Of a DNA stretch of 64,000 bases, positions 53,406-62,435 are shown in pieces. The notes beneath the pieces were generated by a model. The model made no database searches. It was not told where the DNA came from and saw only the letters and a list, made by a program, of their open reading frames with translations. This DNA is from JAWWOW01 sp033851265. Its GTDB lineage: Bacteria > Actinomycetota > Actinomycetes > JAWWOW01. Where the stretch lies: the NCBI GenBank assembly GCA_033851265.1, contig JAWWOW010000012.1:186001-250000 (forward strand), given 5' to 3'. Made by a program: the position numbers and the translations under genes. How positions within the stretch are numbered: position 1 is the stretch's first letter; each line of letters begins with the position of its first letter.

Positions 53406-55091
53406 CTAAACGACGACCGCGTCGCCTTCGGGGAGTCCGAGCACACCGCGTTCGGTGCGCACTGCATCGGCGTACGCCGAGACCTGTTTGTCGGCCCACG
53501 CCTCGTCGCGCCCGGTCTCATACGCCAGGATCCGCGCGGCTCGGGCAGCGGCAGGTAAGCCGGCATCGCGCACGCGCAACGACAGCCTGGTACGTCGGGA
53601 GAAGACGTCATCGAGCATGGCCGCGCCTTCGTGGCGCGCTGCGTAGACCACTTCGGCGAAGACATGGTTGTCCGCTGGCGTTATCTGCTCGGCGAGCGTG
53701 GGATCGCTCGCGATGAGGGACAGCACGTCAAACGCCGCGTCTCCGTGTTGTCGTGCGAGCACGCGCGCGGTCTGCGCGCTGATGCCGAGTGGCGCGCCCG
53801 CTCCCTCGACCGTGTTCAACAGATGCGCGAACGGTTGCTGGCTTCCCAGCGAGATGTCATCGGTACGGCAGCGCGCTTTGCGGTCGTCGCGCTCGACGAG
53901 CAGATCGACGACGTCTTTCGCCATTCGCCGGTACGTCGTCAGCTTGCCACCCGTGATCGTCACCAGCCGCGCCGGTCCGTCGAGCAGGGTGTGCCGTCGG
54001 GACATGTCAGAGAGCACTTCGCCGGCCTCGACACCGTCGCCTTCCCCGCTGCGCAGCAACGGTCGGACGCCGACCCACGCACCGACGACGTCATCGGCGG
54101 TCAGGTCGCGGTTGAACACCGCGTTGCCAGCGGCAAGCACGTAGTCGAGATCGTCCTCGGTCAGCGCGAGCGCATCGAGCGGACCGTTGTACGCCGTGTC
54201 GGTCGTACCAAGGATGGTCTGCGGTCCCCACGCGATCGCGAACATCGAGCGCAGGTCGCCTTGCCGGCTCGGGAGCAGCACGCTCGCATGTGCGAGGGGA
54301 AGCCGTTCTCGGTTGACGACGACGTGCACGCCCTTACTGGGCTGCACGGCGGGCACCCGGGTCGGCTCGATCATGGCGAGCAGGTTGTCCACCCACACAC
54401 CGGTCGCATTGACGACGTGACGCGCGCGGATCTCATACTCGCTCTGCGTCAGCCGGTCTCGAACCCTGGCACCGGAAACGTTGCCCTCCTCGTCGCGGAG
54501 CAGGCCGACGACCTCGGCGTACGGCAGCGCATGAGCGCCAAAACTGCGGGCTGCCTGAATCACTGCGAGCACCAATCGCGCATCGTCGGTGCCCGAGTCG
54601 CCGTACACATAGGCGTAAGACAGGCCGCTGTCCGCCAACGCGGGCGCGATCTTGATGGCGCGCTCCGCGTCCACCTTCTCGTGACGACGGACGTTGCGCA
54701 CGCCCGCGAACACGTCGTAGGTCGACAACCCGAGTCCGAGCAGCCGACGTCGCGCGGTGTCCGGCCACACTGGGTAGACGAAGTCCATCGGCCACACGAG
54801 GTGCGGCGCGAGCTTCAACAGGGTCTGCCGCTCGAGCACACTCTCGCGGACCATCGCGAAGTCGTACTGCTCGAGGTAGCGCAGCCCACCGTGCACGAGC
54901 TTGCTCGACTTGCTGCTCGTGCCACTGGCGAGATCACCCATATCAAGGGCAGCGACTGACATGCCCCGCGATGCGGCATCGAGGGCGACGCCCGCGCCGG
55001 TGACTCCCAGCCCGATGACGAGGACGTCAAGCACGCCGCTGGTCGCGTCGGCGACATCAGCAGCGCGATGGGCGACAGAGAATGGCCGCAC
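53406..55091 (-). CDS. glpD: FAD-dependent glycerol-3-phosphate dehydrogenase
   Basis: A 561-residue membrane-associated enzyme that oxidises glycerol-3-phosphate to dihydroxyacetone phosphate and passes electrons to the quinone pool. The FAD-binding motif is VLVIGLGVTGAGVALD, followed by SGTSSKSSKLVHGGLRYLEQ. The C-terminal part is the GlpD cap region. The start GTG 55091 places the FAD motif about 24 residues from the N-terminus. The neighbouring exonuclease gene ends 10 bp upstream. Length and motifs fit GlpD/GlpA well. Confidence 0.92.
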   Translation of the reverse strand: MRPFSVAHRAADVADATSGVLDVLVIGLGVTGAGVALDAASRGMSVAALDMGDLASGTSSKSSKLVHGGLRYLEQYDFAMVRESVLERQTLLKLAPHLVWPMDFVYPVWPDTARRRLLGLGLSTYDVFAGVRNVRRHEKVDAERAIKIAPALADSGLSYAYVYGDSGTDDARLVLAVIQAARSFGAHALPYAEVVGLLRDEEGNVSGARVRDRLTQSEYEIRARHVVNATGVWVDNLLAMIEPTRVPAVQPSKGVHVVVNRERLPLAHASVLLPSRQGDLRSMFAIAWGPQTILGTTDTAYNGPLDALALTEDDLDYVLAAGNAVFNRDLTADDVVGAWVGVRPLLRSGEGDGVEAGEVLSDMSRRHTLLDGPARLVTITGGKLTTYRRMAKDVVDLLVERDDRKARCRTDDISLGSQQPFAHLLNTVEGAGAPLGISAQTARVLARQHGDAAFDVLSLIASDPTLAEQITPADNHVFAEVVYAARHEGAAMLDDVFSRRTRLSLRVRDAGLPAAARAARILAYETGRDEAWADKQVSAYADAVRTERGVLGLPEGDAVVV

Positions 55092-55101
55092 GCTTGCCAA
55101 A

Positions 55102-56040
55102 TTACCCGCGCGCAGCTGCGGTCTCGGCGAGGGCTTCGGTGAGCCGCTGCACCGGCGACTCGATCGCCCATTGCTCGGCGAGAGCTGCCAGCTTGCGCGG
55201 GTGCTTGGGCTTGACGAGCAACCGGTCGTCGAACCGGGGGAGCCGCACGTCACTGGCCACCCGCACCACGGCGGGCGCGGCCGCGAGATAGTCGCGTGCT
55301 GCAGCGAGCTTGGCCGGAGCACCCTTCGGGAATCGTTTGTCCAGCCCGCCTTTGTCGACCGCGGCCAGCATCGCGTCGACGGACCCGAACGCCTTCAACA
55401 ACACTGCGGCGGTCTTCTCGCCGATGCCTTTCACACCCGGCAAGCCATCCGACGGATCGCCGCGGAGCAGTGCGAACTCGGCATAGGACCGCGGCGGGAT
55501 GCCGTAACGCCGAGCAACCTCGGCCTCATCCACGTTGGCGACCTCACCGATGCCCTTGACGGTGTAAATCACTCGGACGGGCAAGTCGTCTCGGACCAGT
55601 TGGAACAGGTCGCGGTCACCGGTCACCACATCGACGGGGCACGTCGCGTGCGTCGCCAAGGTGCCGATGATGTCGTCCGCCTCGTAGTTGGCTACACCGA
55701 CCATCGCGATCCCGAACGCATCGAGCACTTCTTCGATGATCGGCACCTGCGGCGACAACGTGTCGGGCACGGTCTCACCTGACTCGGTGCTCACGTCGAC
55801 ACGATGAGCCTTGTATGACGGGATCGCGTCGACGCGCCACTGCGGCCGCCAGTCCGCGTCGAGGCAAGCCACCAGCCGGGTCGGGTGTCGTTCGCGGATG
55901 AGGCGCGCCGTGACATCGAGCAGGCCGCGGATGGCGTTGACCGACGTACCGTCCGGCGCCTTGATGGAATCCGGGATCGCGTGGTACGCGCGGAAGTAGA
56001 TCGATGCCGTGTCGAGGAGCATCAACCGATCGCCGGCCAT
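55102..56040 (-). CDS. 5'-3' exonuclease (Rv2090-like, polymerase-I nuclease-domain type)
   Basis: A 312-residue FEN-like nuclease. Acidic metal-binding residues are visible in LMLLDTASI, ACLDADWRPQWR, YEADDIIGTLA, VVTGDRDLFQL and LRGDPSDGLPGVKGIGEKTA, the last also a helix-hairpin-helix DNA-binding motif. It resembles the N-terminal domain of DNA polymerase I and may process flaps or primers. ATG 56040 shares one base with the stop of uppP (TAATG), so it is translated with that gene. Confidence 0.92.
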   Translation of the reverse strand: MAGDRLMLLDTASIYFRAYHAIPDSIKAPDGTSVNAIRGLLDVTARLIRERHPTRLVACLDADWRPQWRVDAIPSYKAHRVDVSTESGETVPDTLSPQVPIIEEVLDAFGIAMVGVANYEADDIIGTLATHATCPVDVVTGDRDLFQLVRDDLPVRVIYTVKGIGEVANVDEAEVARRYGIPPRSYAEFALLRGDPSDGLPGVKGIGEKTAAVLLKAFGSVDAMLAAVDKGGLDKRFPKGAPAKLAAARDYLAAAPAVVRVASDVRLPRFDDRLLVKPKHPRKLAALAEQWAIESPVQRLTEALAETAAARG

Positions 56041-56861
56041 TACGTCGCCAGTTTGACCGTGAGAACGGCGAACACCGCGAGGCCAACGACGACGCGGTAG
56101 GGCACGAACCACGCGATGCTGTGGTGCGCGACAAAGCGCAGCAACCAGGCGACAGAGGCGTAGGCGACGAAGAACGACGTAATCGTGCCGACGATCAATG
56201 GAGCCGTCCCGACGCTCTCGTTCAATGCGTTGGGCAGTTCGATAATCGCAGCACCGGTCAACGCCGGGACGGACAGAAAGAACGCCATCCTCGTTGCTGC
56301 TACCCGGTCGAGCCCCAGCATCAAGCCTGCACTGATCGTGGCACCGGATCGGGAGACCCCCGGCACAAGCGCAACGCACTGCACGGTGCCGATGACCAGA
56401 GCGTCTTTGAGACTGACTGTGTCCTCACCGCGGTCCTGCCGAGCTCTGCGCTCGGCGTACACCAGCACGGGGGACCAGACGATCAGCGCTGCGCCGACCA
56501 CCCAAAGGTTGCGCAGCGGACCTTCGATCGCGCTTTTGGCGGCAAGTGCGATGACCACGATGGGCACGGAGCCGGCGATGATGTACCACGCGAAGCGCCA
56601 GTCGGCAGACTGACGGCCCTCGGCACTGCCGAGCCCTCTGAACACACCACGGACGAGCCGCCAGAAGTCCTTGAAGAAATAGAGAATCACCGCCGCGATG
56701 GCGCCGGCCTGGATCACCGCGGTGAAAGCCGTGACGCCCTTGTCGTCGACTTTGAGGCCAAGCATGCTTTCGACGATGGTGAGATGGCCCGTCGACGAAA
56801 CAGGCAGGAATTCGGTCAGGCCCTCGACGACGCCGAGCACCAGCGACTGACCGATGTTCAT
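56040..56861 (-). CDS. uppP: undecaprenyl-diphosphatase
   Basis: A 273-residue membrane enzyme with about eight helices that recycles undecaprenyl diphosphate in cell-wall synthesis. The two active-site signatures EGLTEFLPVSSTGH (near the N-terminus) and PGVSRSGATI (middle) are present. The start ATG 56861 has GGAG six bases upstream; ATG 56873 is the alternative. It sits divergent to the M24 peptidase gene (starts 75 bp apart). Confidence 0.94.
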   Translation of the reverse strand: MNIGQSLVLGVVEGLTEFLPVSSTGHLTIVESMLGLKVDDKGVTAFTAVIQAGAIAAVILYFFKDFWRLVRGVFRGLGSAEGRQSADWRFAWYIIAGSVPIVVIALAAKSAIEGPLRNLWVVGAALIVWSPVLVYAERRARQDRGEDTVSLKDALVIGTVQCVALVPGVSRSGATISAGLMLGLDRVAATRMAFFLSVPALTGAAIIELPNALNESVGTAPLIVGTITSFFVAYASVAWLLRFVAHHSIAWFVPYRVVVGLAVFAVLTVKLAT

Positions 56862-56935
56862 TGATTGCTCCATCCGACGACCACGCGCGGCCTGCAAACC
56901 CTAATCGTGCTTCGCCCACCGCTACGCTGACGGCC

Positions 56936-58066
56936 GTGACGACAGCGTCCACGTCCCAGGTGACGGCTGATTTCCGTGACCGCGTGCGGCGCGCCCAGCA
57001 TGCGGCCGCGGCGGCGCAGATCGACGGGCTGTTGCTGTCGCCAGGTGCCGATCTGCGCTACCTCACCGGGTACGCCGCACACCAGCTCGAGCGACTCACG
57101 TGCCTCGTCCTTCCGGCGCACGGCGACCCGGTCCTCGTCGTACCGCTGCTCGAACGGCCGATGGCCGCGGCGAGTCCGGCCGCGGACTTGACCGAGATTC
57201 GCACGCATCGGGAGACCGACGACGCCTACGCGCTTGTTGCCACGATGCTCGGGAACCCGCGGCGGATTGCTCTCAGCAACAGGATGTGGGCCGAGCAGGT
57301 CCTGCGATTTCGCGCCGCAATGCCGGGCGCGGAGCAAATCACCGCAGGCACGGTTCTCCGTGAGCTACGCATGCGCAAGACGGCTAGCGAGGTCGACGCG
57401 TTGCGGCGGGCCGGACAAGCGATTGACCGTGTGCACTCGCGGATGGGGGAGTGGTTGCGGCCCGGCCGCACCGAAGCCGAGGTCGGCCATGACATCTCTG
57501 AGGCCATTGTCGAAGAAGGTCACGAGCGGGTGAACTTCGTCATCGTCGGCTCCGGCCCCAACGGTGCGAGCCCGCACCACCACCTCAGTGACCGCGTGAT
57601 CGAGCGAGGCGATCCTGTCGTCGTCGACATCGGGGGTACGACGGCCGACGGCTACTGCTCCGACAACACCCGCACCTACGTCGCCGACGGCCGCCCGGCT
57701 GTCGACTTCGTCGACTATTACGCCGTGCTCGAGTCGGCTCAACGAGCGGCCTGTGCTGCAGTCAAGCCCGGTATCTCCGCCGAGGGCGTCGACGCCGTCG
57801 CTCGGGACGCGATCACCGCTGCCGGGTACGGCGACTACTTCGTGCACCGCACAGGACACGGCATCGGGCTCGAGGAGCACGAGGAGCCATACATCGTTTC
57901 GGGCAACAGCGAGACGCTCGAACCCGGCATGGCTTTCAGCGTCGAGCCCGGCATCTACCTACCCGGTCGCCACGGCGCGCGGATCGAAGACATCCTCGTC
58001 GTCACCGACACCGGCGCCGAAGCGCTCAACGTTGTGCCCCACGAGCTCACGGTGCTGGCGGGCTGA
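56936..58066 (+). CDS. M24-family metallopeptidase (Xaa-Pro dipeptidase-like, Rv2089c type)
   Basis: A 376-residue pita-bread fold peptidase. Metal ligands are visible in VVDIGGTTADGYCSDN (two Asp), GHGIGLEEHEEPY (His), SVEPGIY (Glu) and GARIEDIL (Glu). The N-terminal creatinase-like domain occupies about residues 1-150. The start is GTG 56936, giving the VTADFRDRVRRA N-terminus. Relatives cleave X-Pro dipeptides in the cytoplasm. The acyl-CoA dehydrogenase gene follows after five bases. Confidence 0.9.
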   Translation: MTTASTSQVTADFRDRVRRAQHAAAAAQIDGLLLSPGADLRYLTGYAAHQLERLTCLVLPAHGDPVLVVPLLERPMAAASPAADLTEIRTHRETDDAYALVATMLGNPRRIALSNRMWAEQVLRFRAAMPGAEQITAGTVLRELRMRKTASEVDALRRAGQAIDRVHSRMGEWLRPGRTEAEVGHDISEAIVEEGHERVNFVIVGSGPNGASPHHHLSDRVIERGDPVVVDIGGTTADGYCSDNTRTYVADGRPAVDFVDYYAVLESAQRAACAAVKPGISAEGVDAVARDAITAAGYGDYFVHRTGHGIGLEEHEEPYIVSGNSETLEPGMAFSVEPGIYLPGRHGARIEDILVVTDTGAEALNVVPHELTVLAG

Positions 58067-58071
58067 CCGCG

Positions 58072-59226
58072 ATGCCCGTGCAGCGTGACCTCCCGAGTGA
58101 CGAAGCGCGCGACCTCCTTGGGCTCGTGCGCCAGATCGCGACGGACGAGCTCGCGCCCAAGGCCGCCGAGTACGAAGTGGCCGAGCGATTCCCGCGCGAG
58201 ATTTTCCGCACGATCGGCAAGGCGGGACTACTCGGACTGCCGTACTCAGAGGAGTACGGCGGCGGCGGAGCGCCATTCGAGGTCTACCTGCACGTGATCG
58301 AGGAGCTGGCGAGCGCGTGGGCCGCGGTCGCTCTCGGGGTCAGCGTGCACGTGCTCACGTGTTTCCCGCTCGCGTCGGCAGGCACCGACGAGCAGAAGGC
58401 GCAGTGGCTGCCCGACATGCTCGGCGGTGAGTTGCTCGGTGCGTATTGCCTGTCCGAGCCGCAGTCGGGCTCCGACGCTGCCGCGTTGACGACCAGAGCG
58501 CGACGCGATGGCGATGAGTACGTCGTCAACGGCACGAAGGCCTGGGTTACCCACGGCGGGCAGGCCGACTTCTACAACGTCTTCTGCCGCACGGGGGACG
58601 AGGGAACGCGCGGAATCTCGCTGCTGTTGGTCCCCAGCGGTACGCCGGGCTTGGTGGCGCAACCAGCCGAGAAGAAGATGGGCCTGCGATCGTCGACGAC
58701 AACGCAGATTGTCCTCGAAGACGCCCGGGTCCCAGCCGAGCGATTGATCGGGGGGGAAAACACCGGTTTTCGCATCGCTATGAGTGCGCTCGATGGTGGC
58801 CGCCTCGGGATTGCGGCGTGCGCGGTCGGTGTGGCGCAAGCTGCGCTCGACGAGGCCATCGTTTACGCGAAGGAGCGCAAGCAGTTCGGTAAAGCCATCA
58901 TCGATCACCAGGGCGTGGGATTCCTGCTCGCCGATATGGCAACGCAGATCGAAGCCGGCCGCGCGCTTTACCTGTCGGCCGCTCGCAAACGTGACACGGG
59001 TGCGCCGTACAGCAAGGAAGCCTCGATGGCGAAGTTGTTCTGTACCGACATGGCGATGCAGGTGACAACCGATGCCGTGCAGGTGCTCGGGGGAGCGGGC
59101 TACACACAAGACTTTCCCGTCGAGCGTTACATGCGCGAAGTCAAAGCGATGCAAATCTTCGAAGGTGCAAATCAGATTCAGCGGTTGGTGATCGCTCGAC
59201 ATCTCGCTGACATCACGCCGCGATAA
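58072..59226 (+). CDS. acyl-CoA dehydrogenase
   Basis: A 384-residue FAD-dependent dehydrogenase. The signature YCLSEPQSGSDAAAL binds FAD, and the C-terminal QIFEGANQIQRLVIARHL contains the probable catalytic Glu. The full alpha-beta-alpha chain is present. The chain length and preserved catalytic Glu suggest a short/medium-chain acyl-CoA substrate, but specificity is not resolved. It begins five bases after the peptidase gene, so they may be co-transcribed. About 275 bp without a gene follow. Confidence 0.93.
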   Translation: MPVQRDLPSDEARDLLGLVRQIATDELAPKAAEYEVAERFPREIFRTIGKAGLLGLPYSEEYGGGGAPFEVYLHVIEELASAWAAVALGVSVHVLTCFPLASAGTDEQKAQWLPDMLGGELLGAYCLSEPQSGSDAAALTTRARRDGDEYVVNGTKAWVTHGGQADFYNVFCRTGDEGTRGISLLLVPSGTPGLVAQPAEKKMGLRSSTTTQIVLEDARVPAERLIGGENTGFRIAMSALDGGRLGIAACAVGVAQAALDEAIVYAKERKQFGKAIIDHQGVGFLLADMATQIEAGRALYLSAARKRDTGAPYSKEASMAKLFCTDMAMQVTTDAVQVLGGAGYTQDFPVERYMREVKAMQIFEGANQIQRLVIARHLADITPR

Positions 59227-59501
59227 GGGTGCGATAACGACACGACGCACAACACGCGGCGTCGCAAATGTGTTGGTCACGGTTGAGGCACACCTCGGAC
59301 ACAGCCTCGTACCACGTCTTCCAACGGACACCGACATCTGTCTAGATTGCGCTGCACCGCATGGCGACGTGACGCGGCTCCTCTTACTGCCGGCAGCGGA
59401 TTGCGAGTACACGCAAGGGAGTTGCGTCGCCAACTGAGTGACGGTCGACCTCGAGTCGTCTGCTTCGCCGTGCGCTCAGCAAGCCCAACGAAGGGATGCA
59501 G
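59227..59501 (+). promoter_or_regulatory. intergenic promoter region of the peptide-binding lipoprotein gene
   Basis: A 275-bp stretch without a supported gene. A weak promoter can be drawn with TTCCAA at 59319-59324 and TAGATT at 59343-59348, eighteen bases apart. AAGGG at 59491-59495 is the ribosome-binding site of the next gene. No strong hairpin or terminator for the upstream acyl-CoA dehydrogenase was seen. Confidence 0.3.
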
Positions 59502-61298
59502 ATGAGACGACGAGGGAAACTCCTGACCGCAGTGATACCGCTGTCGGTCCTCGCGTTGGCCGCTGCGTGTGGCGGGTCTAGCGGCGGATCAGATGCGACG
59601 AAGCCATCGAAAGCGGAATTCAACGCCGGGCTCACCACTGTTGTGAACGCATCAACAACAAAGGGCGGCACTCTCCAGTTGTCGGCCACCGGCGACTGCG
59701 ATTACTGGGATCCGGCTCGAGCGTATTTCGCGTTCTGCTGGAACCTGGAGCGCCTGCTGTTCCGTGGGCTGATGGCCTACAAGGCTGTCCCTGGCCCGGA
59801 CGGCTCATCCGTCGTCGCGGACATCGCGACAGAGGCTGGCAAACCCAGCAACGGCAACAAGACGTGGACCTACACGCTAAAAAAGGGTTTGAAATTCGAG
59901 GACGGTTCGCCCATCACGTCAAAAGAAGTGAAGTACGGCGTCGAGCGGGTGTTTGCCGGCGATGTCATCAACGGTGGCCCGACGTACTTGGTGACGTTCC
60001 TGTGCCCCGGTAAGACCGACAAGACCGGTGCCTGCCCAACGTACGCAGGTCCGTACAAGGACAAGGCGGCTGACAAGCTGGGTTTGTCGTCGATCGAGAC
60101 TCCGGACGACAACACGATCATCTTCAGGCTGAACCAGCCGTTCGGTGATTTCAACTACCTGGCTGCGATGCCGGGAACCACGCCAGTGCCGATCGCCTAT
60201 GACCAGAACACCAAGACGGGCGGCGCGCGCTACACGTTCAAGCCGGTGGCCAATGGGCCGTACAAGTTCGGCGACTACCGGCCGGGCAAGAAGCTGACCC
60301 TCGTCCGTAACACGGCCTGGGACCAGGGAAGTGACCCGTTCCGGAAGGCGCTCCCGGACTCGGTCGTGTTCACCGTGAACTCAAATGCTCAGGACATCGA
60401 CAATCGCATCGCGGCAAATGCCGTCGATCTCAACCCGGACGGCGTGGGCGTCCAGGTAGCGACGCAGCAGAAGATCCTCCGTGACGCGAGCCTGAAGAAC
60501 CGCGCGGACAACCCGTTCACGGGCTTCACTCGGTACTTCGCGATCAACACCAACCTGCCGCCGTTCAACAACATCGCGTGCCGTAAGGCTGTGGAGTACG
60601 CGGTCAACAAGGTCGACATCCAGACCGCGCGCGGTGGCCCGATCGGTGGTGGTGACATCGCAACGACGATGCTCAATCCCAATGTGCAGGGTTTCACGAA
60701 GTTCGACCTGTTCCCGAACGGTGCCGACCATCGGGGTGACCTGGCAAAGGCTCGTGAAGAGCTGGCGAACTGTGGGAAGCCGAACGGGTTCAGTACGAAA
60801 CTGACCACCACGAACACCGGTAAAGGCCCACCCGTTGCCGAAGCGATCCAGAACGCGTTGAAGCGGGTGGGCATCAAGGTGACCATCGAGGCTGGTGACC
60901 CGGCGAGCTACTACAGCCAGTTCATCGGTGCGCCTGCGACCAACAAGTCCAAGGGCTTCGGCCTGATGGTTGCGGGCTGGGGTGCGGATTTCCCGACTGG
61001 CTTTGGATTCTTCAGCCAGATCGTGGACGGCCGCGCGATCAAGGCGCAGGGCAACTCGAACTACGCCGAGCTCAACAGTCAGAAGGTCAACGGTCTCATC
61101 GACCAGGCCAACGCAGCGACCAGTGCAAGCGATGCCGGGAAGCTCTGGGGAGACGTTGACAAGGCGGTCATGGAAGAAGCCGCTGTGGTGCCGTACACGT
61201 ACGACAAGGCGTTGCTCCTGCACTCCAGCAGGCTGAAAAACGTTTACGTCCTGAGTGCGTTCGGCATGTACGACTACCAAGCACTCGGCGTCGCCTAG
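59502..61298 (+). CDS. ABC transporter peptide-binding lipoprotein (SBP family 5)
   Basis: A 598-residue exported solute-binding protein. The signal peptide (about 1-22) ends in a lipobox-like LAAAC with Cys23. The mature protein has the family 5 pattern: LYWDP-like start (DCDYWDPARAYFAFCWN), LKKGLKFEDGSPITSKEVKY and a late AVNKVDIQTARGG. It probably binds peptides or other small solutes. The start ATG 59502 has AAGGG six bases before it; ATG 59496 has no gap. No permease or ATPase gene is next to it, so it may be orphan or served elsewhere. Confidence 0.9.
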   Translation: MRRRGKLLTAVIPLSVLALAAACGGSSGGSDATKPSKAEFNAGLTTVVNASTTKGGTLQLSATGDCDYWDPARAYFAFCWNLERLLFRGLMAYKAVPGPDGSSVVADIATEAGKPSNGNKTWTYTLKKGLKFEDGSPITSKEVKYGVERVFAGDVINGGPTYLVTFLCPGKTDKTGACPTYAGPYKDKAADKLGLSSIETPDDNTIIFRLNQPFGDFNYLAAMPGTTPVPIAYDQNTKTGGARYTFKPVANGPYKFGDYRPGKKLTLVRNTAWDQGSDPFRKALPDSVVFTVNSNAQDIDNRIAANAVDLNPDGVGVQVATQQKILRDASLKNRADNPFTGFTRYFAINTNLPPFNNIACRKAVEYAVNKVDIQTARGGPIGGGDIATTMLNPNVQGFTKFDLFPNGADHRGDLAKAREELANCGKPNGFSTKLTTTNTGKGPPVAEAIQNALKRVGIKVTIEAGDPASYYSQFIGAPATNKSKGFGLMVAGWGADFPTGFGFFSQIVDGRAIKAQGNSNYAELNSQKVNGLIDQANAATSASDAGKLWGDVDKAVMEEAAVVPYTYDKALLLHSSRLKNVYVLSAFGMYDYQALGVA

Positions 61299-61312
61299 CG
61301 CCGGTTGACTGA

Positions 61313-61354
61313 CGATGCCGTGGCCGGCTCAGCCCCTTGCCGGCCACGGCATCG
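61313..61354 (+). terminator. perfect 16-bp hairpin after the solute-binding gene
   Basis: The arm at 61313-61328 (CGATGCCGTGGCCGGC) and the arm at 61339-61354 (GCCGGCCACGGCATCG) pair perfectly over 16 bases with a ten-base loop. It lies 15 bases past the stop. No T-run follows, so it would act as an intrinsic terminator only in the GC-rich, tailless manner seen in actinobacteria. Confidence 0.75.
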
Positions 61355-61416
61355 CCGCGTTGTGCCCGAATTCCCCGAATAACGGCGGTTTGGGCGAGTC
61401 AAGATTCTTCGGTCAT

Positions 61417-61603
61417 CCGTCGAATACGACGGAGCCTGGGCTCCTGCTCAGGTGGACGGGACACGGTGATCCGAGCGGTCCCCACCGACCCCAGGCAACT
61501 GGGGCACGGAGAAACACGGTCGCCTAGACCGCTCGGGGAGTGAGTGGCGAGACCGGCTGGTCCGGAGGACTCGACCCGCAAGGGTTGGGCCAACGGAGCG
61601 GAG
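61417..61603 (+). promoter_or_regulatory. highly structured leader upstream of a small secreted protein
   Basis: Between the terminator hairpin and ATG 61611 lie several local stems. They are CCGTCG-AATA-CGACGG (61417-61432), GGAGCC-TG-GGCTCC (61431-61444), CCGAGCGGTC with GACCGCTCGG (61471-61480 and 61527-61536, ten perfect pairs) and, inside the latter, CCCCAG-GCAA-CTGGGG (61489-61504) with a GNRA tetraloop. The first two stems overlap by two bases and so could be alternatives. A cis-regulatory RNA is the simplest explanation; no known riboswitch class was recognised. Confidence 0.6.
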
Positions 61604-61610
61604 AACTCCT

Positions 61611-61832
61611 ATGCACACGGTCCTGCGCACCACCGCGGGTCGTGTCTCGATCGCGCTGGCCCTCGTGGCCGGCACGGCCGGGGCACTAGCTGCTCCCGCC
61701 CTGGCGTCGGCCCACCCGGCGTCCGGGCGGTCTGTACCGGTAACGGTGCAGAACGGCGCAAGCGACGTAGAGATCGGTACTGCCGTGGCCTACGAGCGCG
61801 CACCGGACGGCTCGATCCATCGTGTCCGCTAG
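61611..61832 (+). CDS. small secreted protein of unknown function
   Basis: A 73-residue protein. The N-terminal 33 residues form a signal peptide (basic MHTVLRTTAGR, a hydrophobic core SIALALVAGTAGALAAPALA, then ASA before the cleavage site). About 38 mature residues remain, with no family I recognise. A GGAG/CGGAG site lies seven bases before ATG 61611. The long structured leader upstream suggests regulated expression. No gene follows directly; an inverted repeat and an AsnC regulator come next on the same strand. Confidence 0.6.
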   Translation: MHTVLRTTAGRVSIALALVAGTAGALAAPALASAHPASGRSVPVTVQNGASDVEIGTAVAYERAPDGSIHRVR

Positions 61833-61860
61833 AACGTAGGGGACACGACGGACGCGGTGA

Positions 61861-61914
61861 CGTCGCCCGCCTCGCACACGCCCTCGGGCGACTCCAGCTG
61901 GGAGGCGGGCGACG
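61861..61914. repeat. 13-bp perfect inverted repeat between the small ORF and asnC-type gene
   Basis: CGTCGCCCGCCTC (61861-61873) and GAGGCGGGCGACG (61902-61914) are exact reverse complements with a 28-base spacer. The spacer holds a second small stem (GCCC-TC-GGGC at 61880-61889). It could terminate the small secreted-protein gene or be an operator of the AsnC gene, which begins 81 bases later. Confidence 0.7.
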
Positions 61915-61994
61915 GCCCGCTCCGGCCAGCGCTGGCTGCGAACCCGCCCCGGTCCCCGTCCCGCTGAAGGGCATTCACGGCTACCCTGCCCGCC

Positions 61995-62435
61995 GTGGAG
62001 GAGACGGATCGGCGCATCCTCGCCCTCCTTGCCGAGGACGGGCGGATGAGCTTCACCGACCTCGCCAAGGCCTCGGGCCTGTCCGTGTCGGCCGTGCACC
62101 AACGCGTGCGTCGGCTCGAGCAACGTGGCGTGTTACGCCGTTTCACCGTGCTGCTCGACGCCGACGAGGTGGGCCTGCCGCTCACCGCGTTCGTGTCCAT
62201 CAAGCCAACGGATCCAAGCGCTCCCGATGACGCGCCGGACCGGCTGCGACATTTAGCCGCAATCGAGGCGTGTCACAGCGTGGCGGGTGACGAGAGCTAC
62301 ATCCTGAAAGTGCGCGTCGCGTCGCCGGTCGAGTTGGAGATCTTGCTGCAGGAGATCCGTGCTGCGGCCGGCGTTTCGACGCGGACGACGGTCGTGTTGT
62401 CGACGCCATTCGAAGGTCGCCCGCCCGCTCTGTGA
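61995..62435 (+). CDS. Lrp/AsnC family transcriptional regulator
   Basis: A 146-residue regulator. The N-terminal helix-turn-helix has DRRILALLAEDGRMSFTDLA and VSAVHQRVRRLEQRG. The C-terminal RAM ligand-binding domain contains ACHSVAGDESYILKVRVAS, the typical Lrp strand. Such proteins respond to amino acids and often control nearby genes. The start is GTG 61995. The target is not clear; the flanking secreted proteins are candidates. Confidence 0.9.
   Translation: MEETDRRILALLAEDGRMSFTDLAKASGLSVSAVHQRVRRLEQRGVLRRFTVLLDADEVGLPLTAFVSIKPTDPSAPDDAPDRLRHLAAIEACHSVAGDESYILKVRVASPVELEILLQEIRAAAGVSTRTTVVLSTPFEGRPPAL

Noticed and set aside
53631..54959. Plus-strand open frame of 442 codons
   Set aside because: It is exactly antisense to glpD and carries no domain or ribosome-binding site.
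56004..56864. Plus-strand open frame of 286 codons
   Set aside because: It is antisense to uppP, very rich in Arg and Asp, and has no family match.
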